64,000 nucleotides of DNA from Odontocerum albicorne. Lineage: Eukaryota; Arthropoda; Insecta; Trichoptera; Odontoceridae. Location: positions 11,619,606 to 11,683,605 of the forward strand of contig OX463859.1 of the NCBI GenBank assembly GCA_949825065.1, given 5' to 3'. This document shows, in pieces, positions 56,301 through 63,927 of this stretch. Position 1 is the first letter of the stretch, and each line of letters begins with the position of its first letter. The translations under genes and the position numbers were made by a program. Under the pieces are notes generated by a model. The model was given only the letters and a program-made list of their open reading frames with translations, did no database searches and was not told the DNA's origin.

Positions 56301-57182
56301 ACTCTTTGGCCTCTTCAATGATGCATTTCTACCATTAGGTAGATGGAGTGGAAAGTAAGAAAACTGAGATATCTTTAAATAAAAATACCATAGAACTCTC
56401 TGCTACCAGGAAATACTCTTAATACATACCATCACGCCTTTTCCCTGTTGGGGCGGGCAGAGAGGACAGAGAACCAGACTTAAGTATCTCGATACACATC
56501 CTTAGCCTCTTCTACATGCATATACCGTTTCACACAACTTCTACATTTCCTTCTTTCAGAATATCGTTCACTTGATCCGACTATACTTTCACTGGTCTTT
56601 TTCTCACACCCCTTTCACTCACATTTGCACTTCACAATTGCTTTGTTAGTATTTCTTCATTCATTTGTTTCACATGCCCAAACCATCTCAGTGTGCTCTT
56701 CATCTTACTCAACACGTGCCTTAAGTTCACATTCATTCCCTATATTGTCATAAATTGTCACTATGCATTTATCTCAAAATAAACATTTCTACAGCATTTA
56801 TTAAGCTCCTTTCAGTCTTTTTCCACGTCCACGTTTCACTCCCATACAACAAAGTTGGCGCCAAAATACTATTGTGAACTATCATCTTAGCGGATACTCT
56901 CAATACATTAATACAAATGAAATTCACAATTCTCAGAACTGAGGAATTGACAATGATTTCGAAAGTTACTCACTTGGCATAAGCGAGAGTGGCTCCAGTG
57001 ATGGCGGTAGCTCCTAGGGTAGCTAGTAGTAACTTGGAAAATGCCCCAGATCTCCGTGGAGGGTCACCCGCTGAGTGCGGGGGCGGGGGGGGTGGAGGAG
57101 ATGAGGCGTTGCTTGTCGAAGTCGCCAACTGGCGGCTGACGCTGCTCGTCAGCCGGGCATTGAGCTGGAACAAATTAAGCAT
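32392..57182 (-). CDS. Mic60: MICOS complex subunit Mic60 (mitofilin), 12 coding exons
   Basis: Exons in transcript order: 57182-56974, 56178-55973, 52983-52897, 51760-51582, 48414-48297, 44292-44141, 42801-42442, 39872-39755, 36409-36263, 34654-34551, 33109-32925, 32569-32392. All introns are GT-AG, and phases agree at every junction, giving 680 residues, a normal length. Residues 1-20 are a basic mitochondrial presequence; a Pro run (29-35) and a transmembrane helix (about 47-69, ending TLAYAK) follow, then SNQEFRNILKEYVP, the conserved post-TM segment. About 230-475 is Lys/Glu-rich coiled coil. The C-terminal mitofilin domain (about 500-680) includes LRDRFLRLEKVCRSLAMVPE, YEILDRAK and RDWAYEMALHLEARQAASAL. 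Mic60 sits in the inner mitochondrial membrane, shapes crista junctions and contacts outer-membrane complexes. Introns total about 22.7 kb and are full of transposons. The start is the only ATG upstream of the presequence. No break seen. Confidence 0.97.
33955..34385 (+). pseudogene. LINE 3' end relic in a Mic60 intron
   Basis: Antisense to Mic60 (intron between exons at 34551 and 33109). Codons for ALRNICREI, DSLDKWREMNCETITKHVYNS and VRGIPRKIWKH, ending GCAAAGGACACGGTGTGATGATAACG, the same terminal motif as the copy ending at 11250. Confidence 0.6.
34780..35170 (-). pseudogene. LINE 3' end relic in a Mic60 intron
   Basis: Sense with Mic60. Reverse reading gives LYSSESWDVIEAQERKLLSF, then decayed TTAIKVRCCGCLSHVLRM, matching the RRRWxWxGHVLRM block of LINE C-termini. 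Confidence 0.5.
35133..35596. repeat. 232-bp tandem duplication
   Basis: 35133-35364 and 35365-35596 are head-to-tail copies, each TAGTTTCTACCTGCCTCAAGG to GAGCTCCAAGGTAGGA, differing at only a handful of positions. A recent duplication within a Mic60 intron; no gene content. Confidence 0.95.
35660..36090 (+). pseudogene. Non-LTR retroelement C-terminal relic
   Basis: Codons for QTIFHIVEVCPRYFSREV follow the HHIVxECPLRxFxGG zinc-knuckle-like end seen in some LINE ORF2 proteins. Upstream codons (LHQSLCCILKCFRCDHDWSV) are decayed. Antisense within a Mic60 intron. Confidence 0.5.
36420..37580. other. Mic60 intron DNA without recognised repeat
   Basis: AT-rich. Two short fragments near 37125-37200 read like a decayed mariner helix-turn-helix, too weak to annotate. 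Nothing else supported. Confidence 0.4.
37585..37965. repeat. Foldback element FB1, diverged copy
   Basis: TATGACTTTATCGGTTTCAAGGTTTTTACCTCATCATCAGGG matches the left arm of the better copy at 43192, and the interior shares TATGCCAGAATTTGGCAT (an 18-base palindromic segment). The right arm is not recognisable. An R2 core (37766-37830) has inserted into the middle. Confidence 0.6.
37766..37830 (+). repeat. R2 repeat core
   Basis: CCTTTGAGGAGAGTCTGCTCTCTAAACAATGTTATATAAATTGTCATTTCATTATTATT. Inserted within the foldback copy described at 37585, so younger than it. Confidence 0.6.
38125..38680 (+). pseudogene. LINE 3' end relic in a Mic60 intron
   Basis: KASEIYGCLKDSLWKYKYMATESKLKISKTCVSPV codons (start near 38230) are followed by decayed sequence with RRRYWWDDV-like codons, the same family as 57337-57771. 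It contains a 48-bp tandem duplication at 38401-38496 (unit GGTTTTGTCATGTATAACTGG to AATAA). Confidence 0.65.
38760..39650. other. Unclassified segment with two open frames
   Basis: Frames at 38907-39134 and 39167-39361 (+) have no recognisable domain. The second half becomes a purine-rich tract (39500-39560) followed by CCAACTGAATTGACG...GGATCC...GAGGCCCA, a motif string also found at 50275-50360. Probably an unclassified repeat. Confidence 0.35.
40201..41129 (+). mobile_element. Mariner element A, internally deleted
   Basis: Terminal repeats GCGTATCCAGAAAGTAAGTG (left) and the inverted GGCATATCCAGAAAGTAAGTG (right), with TA flanks at 40199-40200 and 41130-41131; the outermost three bases of the left end are lost. 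The transposase (40337-41028) has the helix-turn-helix part ending WCREFKN, then skips to VSVFWDCQGI, HDNARPH and HSPDLAPSDYYLF. The spacing between the last two catalytic Asp residues is 34, so this is the DD34D mariner class. The first catalytic Asp (TGDE motif) is deleted. It lies in the Mic60 intron between exons 7 and 8, antisense. Same family as 48911-49918. Confidence 0.9.
41640..41760 (+). pseudogene. Short LINE 3' fragment
   Basis: STLMYGSKAWTLKGCDKSRIN codons, the region after the reverse-transcriptase palm. A loose S1-type tail (TTGTCATCTGGGTATAAGTCTG) follows at 41866-41935. Confidence 0.5.
42031..42251 (+). mobile_element. SINE S1, full-length copy
   Basis: A-box region CACCTAGTTGGTAAGATGC, B box GGTTCAATCCC, middle TTTTCCCTTAAGCATTTTCAGAAAACTGTCTGGTTGG, tail TATCACATGGCAATACGCCTGCC and TACAATATAATAAAATACAATATA. 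The best full-length member in the window. In the intron after Mic60 exon 7. Confidence 0.75.
43192..43623. repeat. Foldback element FB1, intact copy
   Basis: Left arm ACTGTTTATTCCACTTTATATAATGGTAT...GGTTTCAAGGTTTTCACTTAATCATCAGGG is inverted at 43545-43623 with about 85% identity over roughly 75 bases. The interior contains TATGCCAGAATTTGGCATCAT. No coding capacity. In the Mic60 intron between exons 6 and 7. Confidence 0.8.
44629..44925. mobile_element. hAT-type MITE with 8-bp target duplication
   Basis: 297 bases with ends CAACGTTCCCTCTAA and (inverted) CAACGTTCCCCCTAA. The flanks are perfect direct repeats ATTATATG at 44621-44628 and 44926-44933. An 8-bp target duplication is diagnostic of the hAT superfamily. 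A second, inner inverted repeat (ATGTTTCCAT...CAAAGAAAGGAAC) makes the whole element foldable. No transposase. In the Mic60 intron between exons 5 and 6. Confidence 0.88.
45472..46734 (+). mobile_element. Mariner element C, near full length
   Basis: 1263 bases with inverted ends ACACATCGATCAATAAGTCC and TA flanks at 45470-45471 and 46735-46736. The remains of the transposase run from ATG 45650 to a stop at 46668-46670: FRVLIKHCFLMGK, WLEKCYPGSAPSKT, the LREIADILKIS helix, VTMDETWIHR (first catalytic Asp), FWDAHGIIFID, and PHPLYSPDLAPSDYWLFAD (third). Several frameshifts and a stop are present, and the second catalytic motif reads HQNNAPCHKS with Asn where mariners have Asp. Antisense in the Mic60 intron between exons 5 and 6. 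A second left end of this family starts at 63928. Confidence 0.9.
47340..48240 (+). pseudogene. LINE reverse transcriptase fragment (palm to C-terminus)
   Basis: SPTLFNCYIQQAIDKM, then DIRYANDIALLAEMEQELNEAL: the palm box, canonically YADD, reads YAND, losing a metal-binding Asp. Further on: MKINKDKTKCMFAGREE, VREFVYLGIRV, and (after a frameshift) LVWSVLLYGCETWTISQSEP and IWCYRRMARVHCSDHIRNDEVL. The longest LINE coding remnant here. Antisense in a Mic60 intron. Confidence 0.85.
48575..50170 (-). pseudogene. LINE 3' end relic split by mariner B
   Basis: 48575-48909 and 49921-50170 are the two halves of one reversed LINE 3' end (VHNSIL-type family: CATGCCCAAACC-like, AAGTTCACATTCGTCCCTAATC, then TCCACATCCACGTTTCATACCC and ACAACAAAGTTGGTACTATAATACTG). 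The same continuous order is seen uninterrupted at 56445-56915. The mariner sits between them. Confidence 0.8.
48911..49918 (-). mobile_element. Mariner element B, nested in a LINE relic
   Basis: Ends CGAGGCATATCCAGAAAGTA and its inverse, flanked by TA at 48909-48910 and 49919-49920. On the - strand the transposase (from 49750 down to about 48950) reads RGVIRYLVWKGKPPVEVYNE, then after a frameshift TVDELSAMFPQISR, SVTGDETWVAHY (first catalytic Asp), SVFWDCQGI, and after another frameshift LLNDNARPHTANAT (second). Everything from there to the end, including the third Asp, is deleted. Same family as element A but with a different deletion. In the Mic60 intron between exons 4 and 5. Confidence 0.9.
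50275..50520 (+). repeat. Unclassified repeat joined to a partial R1 copy
   Basis: A purine tract followed by CCAACTGAATTGACGAGGGATCC and CGAGGCCCAACAATGAC parallels 39540-39650. From 50403 the sequence is the 3' part of R1 (AAAGGCCACAAACCCAGATC to TTGTCATGTGTAAA). Confidence 0.5.
50690..51330 (+). pseudogene. LINE 3' end relic in a Mic60 intron
   Basis: ARRTNASILEELKITDRSST is preceded by RIDVFEMWCWRRILQILW. After a frameshift come ERFVVTGYVEGRRTRGRIPM, HWTDKVEEATGLPLTTALQ and IMGVTILSYKLHDR. Well-preserved blocks, but broken frame and no 5' part. Confidence 0.75.
51770..52420. other. Mic60 intron DNA, nothing recognised
   Basis: AT-rich without repeat family members that I can name. The frame at 51804-52040 lacks homology. 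Confidence 0.4.
52427..52495 (+). mobile_element. SINE S1 head fragment
   Basis: TGACCTGCATAGCCTAGTTGGTAAGATGC and a shortened B-box region GGGGTTTGATTCC; the body and tail are missing. Confidence 0.55.
53398..53916 (+). mobile_element. Mariner-like element D, deletion derivative
   Basis: Ends GGGTGTCCCAAAAAAACC and, inverted, AGGTGTCTCAAAAAAATAC, flanked by TA. The frame 53379-53819 keeps the transposase C-terminal half: DFYFQQYSAPPHYHHDKRAY, LDENLLNRWMKLRGG, SSDFTPMDIYLWELIKDKVY. This is the IS630/mariner-type DDE C-terminus found in many arthropod genomes. The N-terminal half is deleted. In the Mic60 intron between exons 2 and 3. A decayed relative is at 8262-9450. Confidence 0.8.
53920..54690. 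other. Mic60 intron DNA, nothing recognised
   Basis: AT-rich with many A and T runs. No repeat match seen. Confidence 0.4.
54690..54843 (+). mobile_element. SINE S1, decayed copy
   Basis: TCTCTGTGGCTAATTAATAAGAAGTC, B box GATTCGATTCC, TTTTCACTTAAGGCCTTTTTGACATC, and the tail AACAGCAATAAACCCACCAGG. Confidence 0.6.
54855..55037 (-). pseudogene. LINE reverse transcriptase palm fragment
   Basis: On the - strand: VILYADMIVLAENEDDLSDL and KDLKMNGGKS, the palm box region (YADM for YADD, second Asp lost). It ends exactly at the insertion point of the Tigger element at 55038. Confidence 0.65.
55038..55614 (+). mobile_element. Tigger/pogo-type element, deletion derivative
   Basis: Ends CAGGTGGCCCTCGACTTTCG and, inverted, CAGGCGGTCCTCGACTTTCG (GCAC continues in both), flanked by TA. 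The interior (55150-55524) encodes the C-terminal portion typical of Tigger transposases: KGSWKQLCPQIM, then an acidic helix with NNEDVNELIESHSVPLSNEY and QQELNEIHKESEEEEAGE. The DDE core is deleted. In the Mic60 intron between exons 2 and 3. Confidence 0.82.
56445..56915 (-). pseudogene. LINE 3' end relic, uninterrupted VHNSIL-type copy
   Basis: Reversed, it starts with ATAGTTCACAATAGTATTTTGG and runs through the post-palm block to TTCTGTCCTCTCTGCCCGCCCC. It serves as the intact reference for the copy split by mariner B. In the Mic60 intron between exons 1 and 2. Confidence 0.7.
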
Positions 57183-57222
57183 ATAATTATTATATCACGT
57201 TTATTAAAAGGTTTTATTGCAC

Positions 57223-57877
57223 AATTAATAAAGACATAAAATCCTTTTGGGGTAAGCAGACTGATATCCATACCATACCAACTACACACACAGCTTTTGC
57301 CTAGTTTATATTCATACACGTTTCTTCTTTTGATTCAAACAAGTATATGAACATCCAAAGCAAGGTGAGGATATACAAGACCTGTGTCTGCCCCATAATG
57401 ACATACAGCATAGAGTCCAGAGCCGACACTGTCAGAACCAAAAATCTCCTTCGAACCAGCAAAATTAAGGTACTCAGGAGTATTGCTGGCAAAACCCTTC
57501 GTGATAGAGTACGAAACACAAAAATTCGAAGGACGTGTCAAGTTGAAGATATTGTCAGATGGGGACGACAGAGAAGAAGGTTCTGGAACGAACACGTATC
57601 CATAATGGCGGAACCATGAGCCGTAAGAATGGCCAGGGACAGTATGCCCCAAGCAAGCAGACCTCCAGGACGACCTCTCAAAAGATGGAAAGACAACTGG
57701 CAGTCGACGTCACAAGAGGAAAACAATGATGCAGGACAATAACAGGCGAACAGGCCTAAAATAAGAAGAAGAATTAATAAAGATATAAAATCCTTTTGGG
57801 GTAAGCAGACATACCTCACCAACTACACACACAGCTTTTGCCTAGTCTATATTCATACACGTTTCTTCTTTTGATTC
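57223..57877. repeat. ~110-bp direct repeats flanking a LINE fragment
   Basis: 57223-57336 and 57772-57877 are direct copies (AATTAATAAAGANATAAAATCC... to ...CACGTTTCTTCTTTTGATTC), differing mainly by an 8-base indel (CATACCATACC versus a shorter form). They bracket the LINE fragment precisely. Read on the - strand the repeat itself resembles a LINE terminus (SAYPKRI codons). It begins only 40 bases upstream of the Mic60 start codon. Confidence 0.85.
57337..57771 (+). pseudogene. LINE 3' end fragment next to the Mic60 start
   Basis: KVRIYKTCVCPIMTYSIESR, IKVLRSIAGKTLRDRVRNTK, EDIVRWGRQRRRFWNEHVS and PPGRPLKRWKDNWQSTSQEE: a well-preserved C-terminus, largely open from 57347 to 57619. It carries no 5' part. 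Confidence 0.75.
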
Positions 57878-57879
57878 CT

Positions 57880-58393
57880 AAAATGATAGTCCATAATAGT
57901 ATTTTTGTACCAACTTTGATGCATGGGAGTAAAACATAGATGTGGAAGAACCGAAAAAATGCTGTAGAAATGCGTACACTCAGAATAATACAGGGTATGA
58001 TTGATGATTGAAGTACAAGGGATATCGAACATGTAGCGATAGGATAAAAAATCAATGGGGCACTAAAACTTATATACTCGAACCGGACAGTATGAAAATC
58101 TGCTAAGATGATAGTCCACGACAGTATTTTATTATCAACTTTGATGTACAGAAGTGAAAAATATTGAAGAGCACAATAAATGTTGTAGAAATACATGCAC
58201 TTAGAAGAATACATGGTATAACAGAATATGGAATAAACTGATTAGGGATAAATGTGTTAAGTAAGATTAAGAAAAGCACTATGCAATGGTTTGGATATTT
58301 GGAACGAATAAATGAAAAGACTAACAAAACAAACATACAGTACAAATGTGAGTGGGAGGTATGGTTGGATCAAGTGAATGGTGTTTTGATTAA
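57880..58393 (+). pseudogene. Two LINE 3' fragments in tandem
   Basis: 57880-58060 and 58104-58393 both start at ATGATAGTCCA(T/C)(A/G)A(T/C)AGTATTTT (MIVHNSIL codons) and continue into the same post-palm sequence; the second is longer (WFGYLERINE-like). The second is cut at 58393 by the piggyBac-type element. Confidence 0.65.
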
Positions 58394-59047
58394 CCCTTCC
58401 TTCCCTGTGATGTGTAACTAGTACACATTGCTTCTAAAAACTTTAATATCTCTATAAATATAATAAATACTGGGTTCAAATTTTAGGTATTCCTCCGTAA
58501 TACATTTACGCATTGAATGAAAAAATATATATAAATAATAATTAGCACTTATCAGCCACATCAGATATTTTGTAAAAATCGGGAATAAATTCATCAATAC
58601 AATCAAACGTGTGCCAGTGTGTGACGTAGGTATATTCATTCTAAAAACCGCTATGGGTGAGGAAGCGACACTATTCATGTCTCACTCTCACTCTATTTCG
58701 GTATATGGGAACGCAAGAAATAGAATCTCAGTTCAGAGTTATGTTTCTTCCTTCGAGGTATAACATACACAATTTTAGTCCGTTTCAGGTCTTAGTACCT
58801 GTCGGGCATTCATCTGAAGTGGTCTCTTTGCCCATTTTGTGAACGTCGGTCGACGTGTTTTTCATGTTTTCAGCAATTAAATTTCAATTATTATCACTTT
58901 TGACTTCAAATTTAATTCATTTAAGCGATTGGCTATGAATATTCTTATTTTTCTGATTTTAAATAGTTCATTTTTACATTTGTATTGATGTGTATTGAAT
59001 ACACAGCACCGGAATGGGCAGATTTTTTTAGCACAGGAAGGGAAAGG
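58394..59047. mobile_element. piggyBac-type MITE with TTAA flanks
   Basis: 654 bases bounded by TTAA at 58390-58393 and 59048-59051. Ends CCCTTCCTTCCCTGTG and, inverted, CCTTTCCCTTCCTGTG (13 of 16 match). Near each end is a short palindrome (TGTGTAACTAGTACACA on the left, TGTGTATTCAATACACA on the right), as in piggyBac subterminal repeats. No transposase ORF. Inserted into a LINE relic. Confidence 0.8.
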
Positions 59048-59051
59048 TTAA

Positions 59052-60690
59052 GGGAATAAAAAACTATCGAATGTCAAAAACACGAAAATATTGTGCAAAC
59101 ATTGAATGTTTCGACGATCACCTAAAAATCAAAGTCAAATAAAGAAAAACTATTGAGTGAAATAAATAATAATCAAATAACAATATAAATCAATATGATA
59201 AAGTGTTAATCAGTTATCAATAGTTCAATTTAGTTAGCCAAAAAACACGAAAAAAAGTGAGGTTATGTTATGTAAGCTTATTAAAAATTGAAATAAAACT
59301 ATTATTAAAACTAAGAAAGATTTATTTTATGACAGAAATATAAAACTATAAACTAGACCTTTGGAATTGCAAATTTATTTTTAGAACCTGACAGATAAGG
59401 GTGTAATAGTTGCTAAATGAAGACATGACATAAACGAAGGGTGTTAGAAAAAATTGCCGGTTAAGGAAGAAATTAAATATGGAAATTCTTAAAGGGAAAT
59501 ACCTTTATAACCTCTGTCGTTGATATTTTCACTGGAATTCTAAACATTTTGCCTTAACAGGCGTTGCCAAAAGACGATCACAGATGTTTTTCGTCTCGAT
59601 ATTTTGAAAAGGTCGAAATTCCCTAGCGGCAATTTATCAAACTAGATTTCAGCTGTCATATGAATGTATGGCAACACAACAGAGTACTTATTTAATATAT
59701 GAAACAATTTAATATGTAATTTTTGGAGATAAAAAAACATTCGCATTTAATTTTTTAATGCGATATATGATTGAAAAATAAAATAATTGAACGAGCTGAA
59801 GAATTCTGCTTTTTGGGAATGTTCGTTCATTATATTTTCTCAGATGATGAAATGATGGAACATTATATTGAACGGCGAGCTAGAAAACAATGTCAATGAA
59901 GCATTAAAAGACATATATTCAACTAATAAATGTCAATACCAGGTAAATTGAATGAATTGAATTTTGAAACATGAAAAGGTAAGGAGTAAAAGAAACAATA
60001 TGAGCTGTATGAGAATATATATGGATGTAGCAGAGCTGAAGTAAAAAACATTTTGGCGATCTATTTAACAGGAAAATTACATGATGGTTTAAATGTATTT
60101 TATTTTACTATTGTTAATTAATTTAACTCTTTGAGTGCTGAATAAAATTTCATAAAAAGTCACGAAATGAGTCAATTATCCATTAAAAATAAAGTTAAAT
60201 ATATAATTGCGATTTTTTTATGTGTATGTAGTCATTATCTGCTGCATTTATAGTCACTTTCAGAATTAAAATTAAAAATTCTATTATTAATTAAAAACGC
60301 TTGGGCTGATGGACAATAGTTAACATGGATATACCTAATCCATCGTGGCTACGTGCCTAGCACAAGTCTAAGGACCTTATTCTACAGTGTTTGCATTCTT
60401 CGCTACAATCAACTTAAATACAGCGGAAAGGAAACTTTTGTTGACAGCGGTTAAGTGTTATCCATTGAAGTGATTCTCTGTCTTATTAAAATACTGATAT
60501 CTGCCAATAATTTATTCAAATCCATTTTAAGTTACTCACATGAATAACGTCTTACGACTGAAGGCAATATTAGGGAAAGAGAGCTAGTAGTCAAGAAAAA
60601 CATTTTTTTTAACTGTGGTAATTAGATATAGCCAGTGTTGTTAAAACAGACTTGAAAAAGTAGCATTGTTACAGCTGTTCAATCTGAATA
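59052..60690. other. AT-rich intergenic DNA
   Basis: A very decayed LINE end is suggested at 59870-60060 (NMSCMRIYMDVAEL codons). Otherwise nothing recognised. It would be the place to look for an upstream 5' UTR exon of Mic60, but none is evident. Confidence 0.4.
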
Positions 60691-60694
60691 ATAA

Positions 60695-61075
60695 TTATAA
60701 AAGGACAATTTACATAGCACCGTTTAGAGAGCACTCTCCTCAATGGTGTTCTAACTCGAGATTCAAACCCACTATTATTGACAGATTAAAAATATTAAAT
60801 ATACATAAGTTGAGTATAAGGATAGAAAGGTGGTGGCTGTGCCCATTAAATGAAGTACTTTTCTGCGTATGTTTAGAAAACATATTTGGTAAGAAAGAAG
60901 AAAACTTACCAAGGGAAGATGAACTACAAAGAAGCCTTTGTAGATCTTCCGATATTTAATAGTAACATTCGGCTTTAGGTGTAGTGGTGTTCGTATATAA
61001 TTATGAATTTGGTGATAAGACCTCCCAAAAAGGGTTGTCTTAAAGTGCTTCCTAAAGCTGCACATGTCATCCATC
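60695..61075 (-). repeat. R2 repeat, full-length reversed copy
   Basis: From GGACAATTTACATAGCACCGTTTAGAGAGC to AGGGTTGTCTTAAAGTGCTTCC; collinear with the reverse complement of 6060-6475. The frame 60666-60959 across it is fortuitous. Confidence 0.65.
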
Positions 61076-61079
61076 TTTA

Positions 61080-62555
61080 ACACTAAAAGCAGATCATTCT
61101 ACGCCACAGGACCAATAGCAAAAGTTGTATTATAACACCCCTCCCTATTGAATCCATTCAGAACAATCAATTTATTCGATGAAGATGAAATTGAACTCAA
61201 AGTTCTACTTCTCTCTGAATAATCATCTCTAAGGTAGCATACTACTCAAGTATTCTAAGTAAAAAGTATTAATAGTTACCTTTATGACTAAGTGCATTCC
61301 TTTTACCACGCATTTTCGCATGTACACATTATTAAAATTCAAATTCATAAATGCTAGTACGGATGTTACCACTCATCTGATTGGATTTTTTGATCCTGTT
61401 TTTAAGAAAGGGAGAGAGGAAATTATAAAAAATACACGCATACACATTTGAAACAACTTTATTTCAAAATATTTTGATAAATTTTATGAATCCACTTAAA
61501 ATATTGTACAAATTGAGTACAAAAATGGGACAGTTACACCATATTTTAAAATTTATAATGTAAGTGCAGTCTTCTTCATATATACATTACAAATACATGC
61601 ATATTAATTCATTCTTGTATATTGTGGAACTTGTTTATACGAAATTGAAGGATTTTTAATACCTATCTTTATGGCGCTTTGGGAATTTACATAAATTAAT
61701 TTATATTTATTCTTTCAGGTTATATTGCGGTGTTGATGCGCACATCACATGAATCAATTTATTTTAGCTAATGGATGTGTCAATGCTGCATAGTCGTTAG
61801 GTGTTGTTGTCATATCTCACTCAATTTATTTCTCTGCATCATTTATGTACCTTCACCAACAGTGGGTATAATGGTATAGTGCGCATTGTAAAAATTCTTT
61901 ACGAATGGACATATCAGTCAAGGAGGCCAAGTTCTTTGTTATCTTATTTTAAGAATCGTACCATAAACAAAGGACGAAAATATATTCTAGGGTTTAGTAA
62001 TAAACTATAGTATTTATTTATAAATTGCTTTTGAAAATTCATGGATATTATGTACCAAATAAATTACAGTATTAACATGTTTCTAGGCTTTTATATGTTC
62101 TGGCACGTGAAAAAAGGACTATGATTTCCTTTACAACAGTTGTCTGGAACTTTACCCACCATGTAAGCGAGGTACGCCTGAATTTAATAGTCACATTAAT
62201 AAAATACATTGAAAAATAATTAAATACATTACAAATTATAACCAGAATAGTAAAATAATATTTTTAAATGGCAACTCTTTTCAGGTATATGATAAGAATA
62301 ATTGCTTGAAGCTATATTTAGACAGTAAATTATTTTATATAGGCGTTGATATTTTAGCCCATTAGCTGCATTTAACACGATGTGCTTACTTTGCTCCTTT
62401 AGTTGATGTGTTCAAGGCATTTGTGACCAATGTTCTCTCGAATTTTTTAACTTGCTGCATGGAATAAAATATTTCTGAGTAGCATAGTTTTAATTTTGTG
62501 TACTGTAAAATAATTTACTTCTTCAAATGTTTTGAGGCTTTCACGGCTCTTCATA
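61080..62555. other. AT-rich intergenic DNA, nothing recognised
   Basis: No recognisable ORF product. The frame at 61801-62010 has no homology that I can name. Confidence 0.5.
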
Positions 62556-62564
62556 CCGGTTGTA

Positions 62565-63002
62565 AAAGGTCTGTACCACGTGGTTTAACTTATAATGCCG
62601 ATATTCTAACAATGTTACAGTTTTCATCTTCAGGCCTTATTTATGGTTAACTTTAACATAAATATAGCGGAGTTTCAACCATAATGTGAGTGCATAGTTC
62701 CGTCTCATCACAGAAGAACAAGCATGCAGCTTCCACAAATATTGAAGTTATTGTTTATTGATAATAATTTAACACTTGTGTAAGCCGCGTGTTTGTCTTC
62801 CTGTGGTGGGACAGAACCATGAGCTCACGAACCAGGATGGACCAATGTACTCACATTACAGTCGAAGCTCTGCTGTAGACTTTCCAGTATCTAGTGTGAA
62901 TGCACTTATGGCGAAGTTGATATCGAACAAGTCCTGAAGGTGAAAACTGCAACATTTTTTAAACGTCGGCATAATAAGTCAAACCACATGGTACAGCACT
63001 CG
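62565..63002. repeat. Compound foldback element FB3
   Basis: Outer arms: TGTACCACGTGGTTTAACTT...CAGTTTTCATCTTCAGG at 62571-62634, inverted at about 62934-62999 with about 80% identity. Inner arms: GTGAGTGCATAGTTCCGTCTCATCACAG (about 62687) inverted around 62800-62835 (CTGTGGTGGGACAGAACCATGAGCTCAC). The central loop is about 70 bases. No ORF; a cruciform-capable MITE. Confidence 0.75.
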
Positions 63003-63009
63003 AAAGATC

Positions 63010-63927
63010 ATACAAAACTGATTCAGAGTTATTCATTACTCAAAATAAAATACATGACATTAGATAGTTGAAAGCGAGTTGATCGGCACACTGTTGTTCA
63101 GTTAGTCCACGTCGAAAATCATAAAAAATCATCCCACGAAAATGTTCACGATTTAATTACATTTTTGACCGAGATGAATTTTTCAAGCCACTGTAAACAA
63201 CACAAATAACACTCGTATGACAAAACTTTCTGAGCATCTATACCACTAAAAACGTCAAACTTTACGATGCTGATGTCAGATTTGACGTATCTACACTGGT
63301 GTTGCCATATCTTAACTATAAATAATATGCCTTAACTATAAATAACGTATTTAAATAATCTAAGAAAAAAATTATGACATAGTCATTTAAAAAAACCTAA
63401 CATGGAGCCGATATACAAAAAATTCAACCAACCAGTTTTTTTTAAATTACTTTAAACGTGAAATGAAAACACGCTTCTTTTATGAAATTATTATTTCAAA
63501 CCTGATAAATGTGTGATGTATTGTTCAATGAAGCTTTAGAAATATTAAATTTATTGTAAGCCCATATAGTAGTCCCCAGTTATCCGCAGGGGATAGGTTT
63601 CATACCCTTCCCCGCAGATGGCGAAATCTGCAAATAATAGCAAACTCCTTTTAAATTACCGTATACCGATTCTAGATAGCTGTTTTCAATAACTACGTTG
63701 ATCCTCTCACCCGTTTTCTTCTAACTTTTGCAAGTTGATTTGCAACAGCAAAACTAGCACAAATTTCTATCTCTTTTTTAAGCAATTCTTGAATAGAAGA
63801 TTCGTTACTACTATAGATTCTAGTAATGGCAACGACTCTTTATACTAAGTCAAGAATTTTTAGCTTTTTACTTATTACAAGCACTTTTAAAAGGTCAACT
63901 TTATAGTCAACGTCACCAGCATCACTA
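63010..63927. other. AT-rich intergenic DNA
   Basis: No gene recognised. 63575-63660 (CCCAGTTATCCGCAGGGGATAGG...CCCCGCAGATGGCGAAATCTGC) resembles the terminus of a Tigger/pogo-type element, without a partner end in the window. Confidence 0.35.
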
